A DNA stretch of 64,000 nucleotides. Source: Escallonia rubra (lineage: Eukaryota > Streptophyta > Magnoliopsida > Escalloniales > Escalloniaceae). A model generated the notes under the pieces. It was not told the DNA's origin, made no database searches, and saw nothing but the letters and a program-made list of their open reading frames with translations. Within the stretch, counting starts at the first letter, position 1; each line of letters opens with the position of its first letter. The stretch covers positions 48,750 to 112,749 of the forward strand of contig JAVXUO010001421.1 in assembly GCA_033065855.1 (NCBI GenBank), read 5' to 3'. Below are positions 12,242-21,369 of this stretch, piece after piece. Both the position numbers and the translations under genes were made by a program.

Positions 12242-15200
12242 CAACATGTAGGATATTTTAGGAACCTTCTTCTTCTGCCACGTAAGCTTCCACTTTGCAC
12301 GTGGTAGTCTCCCAATTTAATTGGTTTCTTTATTTAGAGTCCTATTTGTTTTGGTGTTCTTTTCCTTTTCTTTATTTAATTCTTTACTATTATTTGTTAT
12401 TAAAAATTGTGGTTGTATTTTGTCCAATATTTTTAAACTTTATAAAACTAAGAAATCAATTATACACCTTTTGAAACTCTACGTAATCAATATAATACAC
12501 AAGGCCTTAATTTTGATTATCAACACCTCAAAAGTACTTTTAAATAACAATATAAAATCTCAAAATTTTAAAATTTTAAAATGCGAAAACCATCCCCTAC
12601 TTATTAAGTCTTTAGTATGACTTTATTATTAACAAATTTGAAAAGAATTATTGGCCCGACTTGTGTAAATCTTATAAAACTCAAAAATCAAATCTACATC
12701 TTTGAAAACTTTGCATAATCCATAGATTTACATATTGGGCTTCTATTTGAAGTAGTAACTTCTTCAAACACTTAAACATATGAAATAAAATAATCACTTT
12801 AAAAAATATATATATAATCTCAAAAATGTAAAATACGAAAATCATTCCCTACTTACTAATTCTTTAGCATAACTTTATTATTAACAAATTTGTAGAAATT
12901 ATTGGCCCGATTTTTGTAAATCTTATAAAACTAAAAACAAAATCTACGTCTTTGAAAACTCTACATAATCCATAGATATTAATGATAAAAGTCATATATT
13001 GTGTGTTCCTCATTCTACCTGTAGAGAGGGGGGGAAAGAAGTAGGCCAGGAGAGAGAAAATGTGTTTGTGAAGTGTTAAAAGTGGAGACAAACAAAATAA
13101 AAAAGTGTAAAAATAGTAAATACGAATAAACATTTGCATAATCTTTCTTAATTTGAAAGTGAGTAATTTTTTTGCACAGTTCAAAAAGAAAATATGATCA
13201 TTTTTTTTTTGGAATGGAGAGAGTATATATTAAAATAGTTCCACTACTTCATAGAAATTAAACTTTTACTAGAGTCGGCTATACAGTTTTTAATAATTCC
13301 AAAACGGCCCATCAAAGATTCAACAAAGTCGTATCTACTCGTATCTGTGATTTTCGCCATGACGTATTTATGACAAAGGTTGCGTTATCTTGTAGATGAT
13401 TTTCCCCGTATTATACAATTGAAGTCACGTCAAAGGTTGCGTTATCTTGTAGATGATTATGACAAAGAAGTAATATCCCTTTGCTAGGCACTGAGTTCAG
13501 ATAGCTTGAGATCCGATAGATGATCTACGTGAGAGAAACCAGGACCATAAGTGATTTGTCCATTAGGTAGTTAGCCTTGTGAGTAACAGATAGATACCCT
13601 CTCTTCACAATGGCACTGGCAGAACTTTGCTACCTCTATGTTGAGAATATCGAAGAGGATCCAAATCCGTAATCTCCAACTCTCTTGGCAAATAAAGCTT
13701 AAAAGTTACATGGACTCTTCGGTTTGCGTGAAGTACCCGTGTCATCGTCCTCCATAGGATATGACATCAATACTATATATAGTTTTTTGTTTAATTAGTT
13801 ATTGCAGAGATTGTCAATAAAACCAAGTGCAACAAAAACACCTTAGGAGAGAAGAAAAAGATTAAAGTGCATCTAAGAGTGATTTAATGGGAAGATCTGG
13901 TCTTTACTGGAAAATAAGATTCTAAGTTAACTACTCTTGAAGGGCCAATTTGAACATTTACCCTTTTTGGCTAAATACACCAGAGGGTAAAATGAAGGAT
14001 ACTGCAGGAATATATGAAACTATCACCAAGTTCAACCATTGTCAGATGTGGTCAACCACCCTGAGGGTTAGAAGGGAGGTAATTAAATCAAACCTGAAGG
14101 TATCTAATGTGCAAAAATAGTATCTAAACTCTTTTTCGCGTTCATGATAACCTGGCCAAAAATTCTGTTGAGTGCTTGTCCTTTAACTCTTTTCGGTAAA
14201 ACACCGCAGAGCGATTTGTGCTTCTAATTTCGTTTTTTTTTTTAATTGGAAATAGCATGGAAAGAATCCTTGAACGATATGAGAGATACTCGTATGCAGA
14301 GAGGCAACTCAATGCAACTGATCTTGAAACGCAGGTATGTCACTCTTCTATCCCCAAAGAGTGTTCTAATAACAAAAGCTGCAAGTAGTTACACTCTTTA
14401 CTGCTCAGAAATTGAAACTTCGATATTCTTGTTGAAGAGTAGAAATTTGGTTTGTTTGCAGGGAAGCTGGACTTTGGAACATGCAAAGCTCAAGTCCAGG
14501 ATTGAGGTTTTGCAGAGAAATCAAAAGTACTGACAGGGATTCTTGTTGCCATTCGTTTACTACTCTACCATCCAAAAGTTTGAGTACCTTTGACTTTTTA
14601 ACCATATAGGCGGAGTTGGTTGAGTTGGCAACTCCTATATTTAATCAGTAGAGTATCTTTTAGCAAAATATATTGCTTCAAAACAAGGTTAGAAAGTCAA
14701 AGGATAAATTTTGAGATGGGAGGAGTATAAAGCAGCATGCAAGGTAGAGAATAACAAAAGCACAAGTTCTTCATGTTTGCAGGCATTTGATGGGGGAAGA
14801 CCTTGATTCCTTAAGTCTCAAGGAGCTTCAGAACTTGGAGCACCAGCTGGATTCGGCTCTTAAACACATTAGGTCAAAAAAGGTATTTTGCCACTGCACT
14901 CTCTTAACTACATATGTTTGTTTTCGTACAACCAGAACTTTGAAGGTATAACTCTTTATTTGCAGAACCAACTAATGTACGAATCCATCTCTGAGCTCCA
15001 AAAAAAGGTAAGGCTACACATTCGCAGATTGACGGGTAAAATGACAAAAATGTTTGTCTTTCTTGAATAATATTAATGAATACTTGATCGAACACCACGA
15101 GAAAAAACTTATATGGAAAGTGTTCACCATGTCATGAGCACCATCAATCACGTTGCACAGCTCAAGGTTCGGGTGTCTTGAGATGTGCTGGTCACTCTCA

Positions 15201-16932
15201 TGCACTGAGCCATCACTTGTGGAGCATGTGCGCTAGTCAGATTCAACTGTGAAGAGCACATTGTGAGTTAATATCCAGGCCTGCAGATTAGGTGAGGTTA
15301 GCTCCTAGCCTCCTATTGGCTTTTCTCATATCTGCTATGTGAAAGACTTCCATATAAGTTTTTCTCCTGCTGAGAAAACCTCCGACAATGTCCTTATTTG
15401 GGTAAGAATATAAATTAAAGTTTGTTTCATCAAAGAAGAGAATGTCAAGTATGTCCAACATGATAGCATAAACTTGTAAAATGTATTGGGCTTACCTCGT
15501 ATGCTTTTTGTGGTAGGATAAGGCACTACAGGAGCAAAATACCTCACTTGCGAAGAAGGTGATTTTTGTTACTTTCACATATATGTTTTGCAAGAAAGTG
15601 CTTGGAAAATATGTTTAAGCAAGCAAGAGAAGACGGACGAGCAGTTCACATTGAAATGAGAAATTATTTTGCAGTTTGGCCGTTGGCCTACATAGAAGAG
15701 CGAGGGCAAAGCCAGAGTTCCACATCAAGTCTCAAACAGAACAACCCCTTTCAGTTTCAACACCAAAATCTATGTTTCGCCTGTAGATATGCTTGCTAGC
15801 TTTCTCCTTTGGTGTTTAAGACTCTAAAAGAGATTGAGAGTGAGGAGCATATCAGGGCTGTCGTCTGTCATGGATGCAGGACCCGTATGCTTTTGGAATT
15901 GTTACCTGTGTTTGAGAAAATGGTCACTGTTTTCTCTTGCTTGCAAAGCTCTATGAGGGCTGCGTCACAACATATTTCTCCATGCACTTAATTCTATATA
16001 ACGCACTTCACAAAGAAGAAAACATTCTTCTGATGGTTAAAGAATATAGGTCAAGGAGAAGGAGAAGCAGCTGGTTGAACAAGCTCAGAGAGAGCAGCCA
16101 AATCCTTCCAACTTATCCTCACCTGCATTGCCTGCGGTGAATGCTAGGTTAGTTTCTCTCTCTCTCTGTGTCTGTGGAATGCCTTGCTGGCTCCATAAAA
16201 CCCCCAAAGTGGTCAAGTTATGTCATTTTCTTCCAAGTACGGGACAAAATTCATACTAATAATGATAATAGATCTTTTCTAAAAGTCTTGAAAACAACCC
16301 AATCAATAAAGACAAAAATGATTTTTTGTGGCCATTGAAGGTCACTGGAGGTAGTCCTCCCCTCCCTTCCGCTGATCTAGATGTAGGTGGTAATTAATCT
16401 CAGGTCTCTTAGTATGAAGCCTAGAGACTACCGGTGAAAAGATTGTCAAAAAGAGTGTCAAAATAGGAGGTGAACTCAAGTGCATATCTGAGTACCAGAA
16501 GGAATTTGGGTGGGTCAGTGGGGGGTTGGGGGAAGAGAGAAACCTGTAAGAGCTTATGTTCTTGTATCTGTTGAACTTTAGGAAGCAGTAATTCGTTTTT
16601 GGCATACTCAAAAGGAAAAGCAGCTACTAGGTAAACAAGTTCAAGAAGCATGATTTGATCTTCGAATGTGCTTATCGAGCTTTCAGCTGCAAGAGTTGCT
16701 AGCTTTAAATAACTGAAAACTAATAAGCCCGAATTGTCTATGCCTCAAGCAGCTAGTTATCCCATATTGTGATATACTGCAGCCACATATATGTAGCTAA
16801 GGTAAGTCAGTTTGCTGCAGTGATTCCTACCAGGCTGGAGGCGACGGAGAAGTTGAAGAAAATCCACATCCACATCAACAGCAGACTAATATAATCGTGC
16901 CCCCATGGATGCTTAGCCACTTAAGTGGCTAG
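5394..16932 (+). CDS. FUL-like: FRUITFULL-like (AP1/SQUA clade) MADS-box transcription factor
   Basis: Eight exons join in frame: 5394-5578, 14256-14334, 14462-14526, 14783-14882, 14966-15007, 15517-15558, 16050-16147 and 16821-16932. Together they give 723 nt, or 240 residues. The sizes 185, 79, 65, 100, 42 and 42 nt fit the conserved exon pattern of this clade, and all junctions are GT/AG. Residues 1-60 form the MADS domain (starts [13 protein letters not shown]), followed by the I region and a K domain at about 88-172 ([30 protein letters not shown]). The C terminus ends [11 protein letters not shown], a variant of the FUL-like LMPPWML motif. The euAP1 motif and farnesylation site are absent. 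The start is the ATG before GRGRVQ; an upstream in-frame ATG at 5346 would add 16 residues not seen in the family. Family members bind CArG boxes as dimers in the nucleus and act in meristem identity and fruit development. The reading frame is intact. Confidence 0.95.
6371..7005 (-). mobile_element. hAT-like non-autonomous element, copy 2
   Basis: It starts CAGGGGCGGACCACCC and continues as the reverse complement of the right end of the element at 50207-51194. The far end matches that element's left end around AAAGTC and GGGGG-CCAAAAA. It is AT-rich and has no coding sequence. The right terminus is degraded, so the end coordinate is approximate. Confidence 0.6.
7733..8636. mobile_element. hAT-type element with perfect 8-bp target duplication
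   Basis: The left end TAGACCTGGCAAAG and the right end CGTTTGTGAGGTGTA are imperfect inverted repeats. The element is flanked on both sides by CTCCTTGC (7725-7732 and 8637-8644). Both ends are rich in GGGTACCCG-like segments. The interior at 8120-8300 is a run of CACCGATC / CCCGTCGCC repeats. No transposase is visible, so it is non-autonomous. An 8-bp duplication is the hAT hallmark. Confidence 0.8.
8645..10956. other. Intronic stretch without recognised gene
   Basis: It contains GT/TGG-rich segments near 10340-10900 and AT-rich segments. Frames here are short and low in complexity. No transposon boundary could be fixed. Confidence 0.4.
10957..11826. mobile_element. Non-autonomous MULE-like element in a TA microsatellite
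   Basis: Left sequence GAACCGTTGACCGCGCGGGC and the reverse complement of the right end (GGTGCTGATTCCTTGACCGC, then ACGGGCAACTTAGG) form inverted repeats. The repeats extend through GATCTGTGGACGG and the recurring ACATTATGTAGCGGA palindrome. Both sides abut (TA)n. The interior has CT-rich and purine-rich stretches and no recognisable gene. The left tip appears degraded. Confidence 0.65.
11858..11932. mobile_element. Small foldback remnant between TA runs
   Basis: About 75 bp lie between TA runs. The segment starts ATGCTGGTTGTAACTTAGCC, ends CCAGCACC, and contains a GTCCGCTAC / GTAGCGGAC palindrome at its centre. The ends match the right tip of the neighbouring element at 10957-11826. Confidence 0.5.
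11964..12196. mobile_element. TA-flanked foldback MITE (MULE-related)
   Basis: Inverted ends are AAAGCTGATCCATTGC and the reverse complement of CAATGGATCAGCTCCC. The next inner segment, GTTGCCCGCGCGATC / GATCGCACGGGCAAC, is also inverted. A CCGTCCGCTACATAATGTAG palindrome sits at the centre. Both sides are pure (TA)n. The tips resemble the GGGAGCTGATCC ends of the MULE at 26080. Confidence 0.75.
12197..12239. repeat. (TA)n microsatellite
   Basis: A TA dinucleotide run. Similar runs flank every element of the GGGAGCTGATC family in this window. Confidence 0.9.
12420..12990. repeat. AT-rich degenerate tandem duplications
   Basis: A segment containing GACTTTATTATTAACAAATT, then ATTATTGGCCCGA and CTTATAAAACT, occurs near 12617 and again near 12870. 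A more diverged copy of the AAACTTTATAAAACTAAG part lies near 12434. The spacing of the two clear copies is about 255 bp. It lies within MADS intron 1 and has no coding function. Confidence 0.65.
13377..13465. repeat. Short direct duplication
   Basis: AAGGTTGCGTTATCTTGTAG followed by ATGATT occurs twice about 57 bp apart within intron 1. Confidence 0.7.
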
Positions 16933-17163
16933 CTGAGGGTACTTCTTGGCTATTTATTTATTTAATTGCAAGAGATGGCTGGATGTAAATATGGGCGACA
17001 GACCCCTACTTTCGGTTTAGTGAAGTTGGAAGCAAACTGCTCCCGCAGGATTATTTCTACTACACAGTTTGGGCTATAGTGCCAATAACCTTAAATTCCT
17101 ATTAAACTTTCCATCTTTTGGAAGAGTCTGACGACTGTATGTTTCATATATATATATATATAA
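16933..17163 (+). other. Probable 3' UTR of the FUL-like gene
   Basis: Sequence follows the TAG stop and ends at an AT-rich stretch with a short (TA)n run at 17148-17162. The polyadenylation site is not certain. Confidence 0.35.
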
Positions 17164-17812
17164 GGTGTACTTGATGAACCTCCATTTCTACGTTTAGTAT
17201 TCCTTCTTTTACTTGGATATAACTCCTTTCTTTGACGTTGGACATTGAACGCGCTATATAATTTTACTTCGTCAAACCACTGCAGTGGCCAGAACCTTTC
17301 CTTGACCTGAGTTCCAATCGTTCATCTATTGCAATCAAAAAGCTTTATAAGAGAGTGCTACAAACTGATGAATACTACGAGCATATTTTAGTCTTCTCAT
17401 TTTGAAGTTGGAAGTGTAAGAAAATCCTCGAAGATGGTTTCAATAACAAGGTGTCAGAGAAGCAGTAGGGTGAAGAGGTTGGTTTATGCAAGACACAGGA
17501 AAATTCAAGCGTAATCCTGATGAGTTGGCGTACGCCCCGAGCCCCGAGGAGGTAGCCAAAAAATTTGCCACATAGCATTCGTTGAGAGAGTAACGATTGA
17601 ACAAGTCTTGGGCAATTCGAAATCGATGCCATCGCCATTTAAGTGCTAATGTGCTATATAGGGTCTTGCAAGGTTTCGGGAGAAGTTTACCTCAGTCAAA
17701 TTGATTACTACTGCAAGGACATCCTTGCATATGGTTAAAATATACAATCAAGAATAAGATCACAATGTGACATCACGTATCAAGATAATATTTATTCAAT
17801 CACCATGGCATT
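17164..17812. other. Intergenic, no gene seen
   Basis: Only short frames are present. An 87-codon frame on the minus strand (17375-17638) has no recognised family. Confidence 0.35.
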
Positions 17813-18274
17813 TGCAGACACTAAAAAAAATTATTTTACTAGTCAACAGTAAATGATTTAGTGCCTTGTCAATTATTCAACACCGCAAAAAATATGGACC
17901 AAGATGCTGACTTGGAGCCAAGCAAAAGAACGGACTCGAATCACATTTAAATTAGAAGAACCAGCTTAGATAAAATTACATGGTCTAGCCCATGGTCTTG
18001 CTACAAGAAAAAGTCAAATTTGACTAAAATCGTTCTTAAATTAAATGGAGGCAAATATCCATTTAATTGATAAGATATGATAATTAAGGGGACAAAAATC
18101 TCCTTGGTTACAAAGTCAAAACTCATATTACGGGTTTTTCCAAATTTAAGCATACCATCTTACCTATAAATAGATCGACGGCTTGAATAGATAAGAAGAA
18201 GAACGGACAGGGTCTCCACGATCAAAGCCAAAGCTCCACCGAAACTCTGTCGTCTCCCAGGTTGTGCTTCATTT
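17813..18274 (+). mobile_element. Fragment of LTR family A
   Basis: It starts TGCAGACACTAAAAAA and matches, in the same orientation, the LTR at 47322-48258 up to the shared string GTTGTGCTTCATTTGA. After that point the sequence changes to a Ty3/gypsy LTR end. The rest of this LTR is missing, so a deletion or insertion junction lies at about 18274. Confidence 0.7.
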
Positions 18275-18498
18275 GAAAATTTGATTGAATTGACTTGGTA
18301 TAATTTGTTTTAGCCACTGCGTTTAGTAGATTGTCTTGTAAGAGATTATTAAGAGAATGAATTGTATTAAATTTTGTTTTATGGAGATATTTTATTTTAG
18401 AGGATTTAGTTGCTCTGTTTATACCGTTAGCACTAGAATTATAGCGGCATATCAGGAAATTTGATTGTAGTCACGACTTCTGTTTTGGGGGCGTGACA
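18275..18498 (+). repeat. Truncated 5' LTR of the Ty3/gypsy element
   Basis: This 224-bp stretch ends GGGGGCGTGACA and aligns along its length with 41735-41955, the end of the 3' LTR. The 5' part of this LTR, more than 1.5 kb judging from the 3' copy, is absent. A primer-binding site follows directly. Confidence 0.8.
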
Positions 18499-18502
18499 AG
18501 GT

Positions 18503-18519
18503 TGGTATCAGAGCTTAGG
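18503..18519 (+). other. Primer-binding site of the Ty3/gypsy element
   Basis: TGGTATCAGAGCTTAGG matches the usual plant initiator Met-tRNA primer site. It lies four bases after the LTR end. Confidence 0.85.
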
Positions 18520-18730
18520 TTTGTGATTCTGTAGACTCGTGTGAGCCTAAGTTTAAAATGTTGCGAACTAAATGTACAACTAGATTGGTCTCTTTTGCTA
18601 CCAAAATCATTTTTATTTAGCATGTATCATTTGTACATCTGTAGGCTTATACGGTTTCATTTGGTGTGTTAGGATTTCTCTGCCTCATAACCGCGCTAGT
18701 TGTAAGACCAACGATTTTCACCATCCACCA

Positions 18731-19670
18731 ATGAATGATGGAGTTGTTGATGCAATTGTACAAGGATTTCAGAACTTGGCAAACTTAATAGCCGGAGGTG
18801 GCGGGATACTGCTGAATCAAAATCAAAATCATGGGCAAAATGATGGCGTTAGAACTGAAGATGTTAAGAAATTTAAAAAGTTAGTGCCCGCCTTTAAGGG
18901 GGAACCCGATCCGGAGAAGGCTGAAGCGTGGGTGAACCATTATGAGAAGGTGTTTGACCTTTGGAATAGTAGCGACGAACAAAAGGTGGCATATGTTGTT
19001 TTCATGTTAGAAGATGAAGCTGACCATTGGTGAAAAATGGTCAAGCGCACGTAGAGAATCAACGCTAATCATCCCATGACTTGGGAGCGATTTAATAGTA
19101 TTTTCTTCGAGAAATACTTTCCTCAGAATGTAAAGGATCAGAAGGAGGAAGAATTCTTCAAGCTGGTACATAACGATATGATAGTGGCACAATATGAGGC
19201 GAAGTTCACCTCATTGTCAAGATATGCCCCACATTTGGTTGACACTGAGAATCGTAAAACAAGAAGGTTTGAGAAAGGATTAAGGCGCGGCATTAAAAAT
19301 AGGTTGTTGGCTCTAAAGCTTCCGACTTATGCCAGGGTGGTTGAACAGGCTGAAATTCTAGAGGCAGACTACGAAGAGTTTCAAAAAGAGAAGGAGGAAC
19401 AGAGGCATAAGACAGGTCGTGCAGAAACTTCAGACAAGAACAAGGGTGATGGTCAGAATAAGAAGAAATCAACTTTACAAGAAGGCATGCGATACCTGCG
19501 GCAAGGATCATAGGGATAAGCCCTACTATCGTTTGACAAACTATTGCTTCAACTGTGGGAAGGTGGGGCATTACTCTATGGAGTGCCCGTATCGAAATAA
19601 AGAGAGACCGGGGGAGAAGACTTATAACACTCAGGCTCAGGGTGGGGCCAAGCTATCTACGGGGGATTAG
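18731..19670 (+). pseudogene. Gag of the Ty3/gypsy element, with stops and frameshifts
   Basis: The N-terminal part (FKGEPDPEKAEAWVNHYEKV) is the plant retrotransposon gag core. A TGA at 19031-19033 replaces an expected Trp, and a TAG follows soon after. The frame resumes at about 19076 (MTWERFNSIFFEKYFP). A frame change near 19490 leads to a zinc knuckle, CFNCGKVGHYSMEC (CX2CX4HX4C), at about 19549-19590. The product would be the capsid/nucleocapsid protein. It is broken. Confidence 0.85.
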
Positions 19671-19691
19671 AGGCAAGGTTGTGCTTATGCT

Positions 19692-20045
19692 TTGACTGCC
19701 AGAGATGCCACAACTTTCAATGATGTGGTGGCAGGTACAATTCAAATCGGTTCTTATTCATTTCATGCATTATTAGACCCTGGATCCACACATTCTTCTA
19801 TAACCTCTTCTCTTGCGTGTACGTTGGGTTCAGAATCACAACCCTTAGAATTTGATTTGATGATTGATACCCCGGTGGGGAAATCTATTTTAGTATCTAC
19901 GGTGTACAAGTCTTGTTTGGTTCACATTGAGGGTAGAGAGTTACCTACTGACCTTATAACTATGGATAGTCGGGATTTTGACGTTATTCTTGGTATGGAC
20001 TGGTTGTCTTCTTATCAAGCCTCGTTGGATTGTTATGCCAAATAA
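19692..20045 (+). pseudogene. Aspartic protease domain of the Ty3/gypsy element
   Basis: HALLDPGSTHSSITSSLA is the retroviral-type protease active site region; Pro follows the Asp, where many relatives have Ser or Thr. DVILGMDWLSSYQASLDCYAK closes the domain. The frame stops exactly where the solo LTR at 20050 is inserted, so the polyprotein is cut here. Confidence 0.85.
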
Positions 20046-20049
20046 GTAT

Positions 20050-21315
20050 TGTTAACCCTACGGTTATTTAACCTATGATTATATTTGATTTTGATGATAA
20101 CTAACATTGATGATTATGTTGTCTAAACATGCATTGAGTTGATGAAGCAATAGGAACAAATCTCATACTCATGCAAACGGATTATTAGACGAGCAACACG
20201 GTCAAAGACTCTCAACGGAACGCATCAAAGAGGGAATTCGTCGATTGAAGTTTTCATGCTTTTATTTCCGTCTTTGTAAACTAGACATAGAGAGATGATC
20301 GTTACGATGACTGTATACCTAGAACTTGCCCATAGGTTTTCCTTGCATGCATAAAAGTTTTTCATGCTTTAAAAACAAGGAAACTGCATTTTCAGGAATG
20401 CAGTCGACTGCAAGTTGGGCAGTGAGGTATTACAGTCGACTGCATTGGAATGCAGTCGACTGCAATACTTCCAGTAGCCTATTACAGTCGACTGCATTGG
20501 ATTACAGTCGACTGCAAGTTGGAAATTTGAATTTCCAACGGCTACTTTTGGGTTACAGTCGACTGCAATGGTGCATTGCAGTCGACTGCATTTACCGTTT
20601 GGCGCATTTAATGCTCCACCTAACCCCAAACGGTCATATTTATTCCCACATCTATAAATACTCATTTTGGGCATTGGTTTGATTCATCAATTGCATTCAA
20701 AGCTCTCATATCTTTCATATTCTCAAAGATCAAAGCAATTGTTCAAATCTCTCTTGTTTTCATTGATTTCTCATCCTTTTCAAAAGAGCATTTATTGTGA
20801 GCTTACATTTGAGAGATATACACTTTCATAAGTCATCATACACTCATCTCTCTTATTCTAGTATTTCAACTTGTACTCATCTACTTATTGAGAGTGAAAT
20901 CTTGTACACATTTCTTCATTGAAAGGTTCTTGTATCAAAGCTTGGGGTTGTCAAGCTTTGGAGCTTTGGGTTTGTCAAAGCTTGTTCTTGATGTGGGCAT
21001 AGCATCAAGGGATTGTAAGAGGTTCGATCTTGACCCGTAAGGAAGATCATACTAGTGGATTCTAGGGCCTTTCAAGGGAATTCCTTGAAGGGGTGGACGT
21101 AGGCTTGTGGGTATATCAAGCCGAACCATTTAATTCTCCTTGTCAAGTATCTCTAAAACCTTCTCTCTTTACATTATTGTTTTACATTTGTGTTGAGATT
21201 GGTTGTTTGCTTATTTGTGTTATTGAGATTGAGGTTTATTGTTTGTTAATTTTTAAAGTACTCTTAAAATCCTATTCACCCCCCCCCCCCCTCTAGTGTT
21301 ATTTTATTGGTTTTA
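20050..21315 (+). mobile_element. Solo LTR (Copia-like) inside the gypsy pol region
   Basis: It starts TGTTAACCCTACGG and ends TTATTGGTTTTA. The related LTR at 113-1410 ends TTGGTTTCA, so the terminal CA has mutated. It is flanked by AGTAT (20045-20049) and AGTAC (21316-21320), a five-base target duplication with one change. No internal region is present, so it is a solo LTR from recombination. Seven CAGTCGACTG palindromes lie at 20400-20590. Confidence 0.85.
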
Positions 21316-21369
21316 AGTACATTTTTAAATTTTCGGTCAATCTAAGTTTAAGTTTTAGGGTTCTACTCC

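Larger units (their letters stand above)
5579..14255 (+). other. Intron 1 of the FUL-like gene, 8.7 kb, filled with transposons
   Basis: It runs from donor GGTACC after the MADS exon to acceptor AAATAG before the CATGGAAAGAATCC exon. Large first introns are usual in this clade. This one contains a hAT-like copy (6371-7005), a hAT element with target duplication (7733-8636), three TA-flanked foldback elements (10957-12196) and AT-rich tandem duplications. Between 8645 and 10956 no gene was recognised. Confidence 0.85.

Noticed and set aside
14888..15998. Short plus-strand frames at 14888, 15566 and 15809 as separate genes
   Set aside because: They lie in introns 4 to 6 of the MADS gene or read through its exons in other phases.
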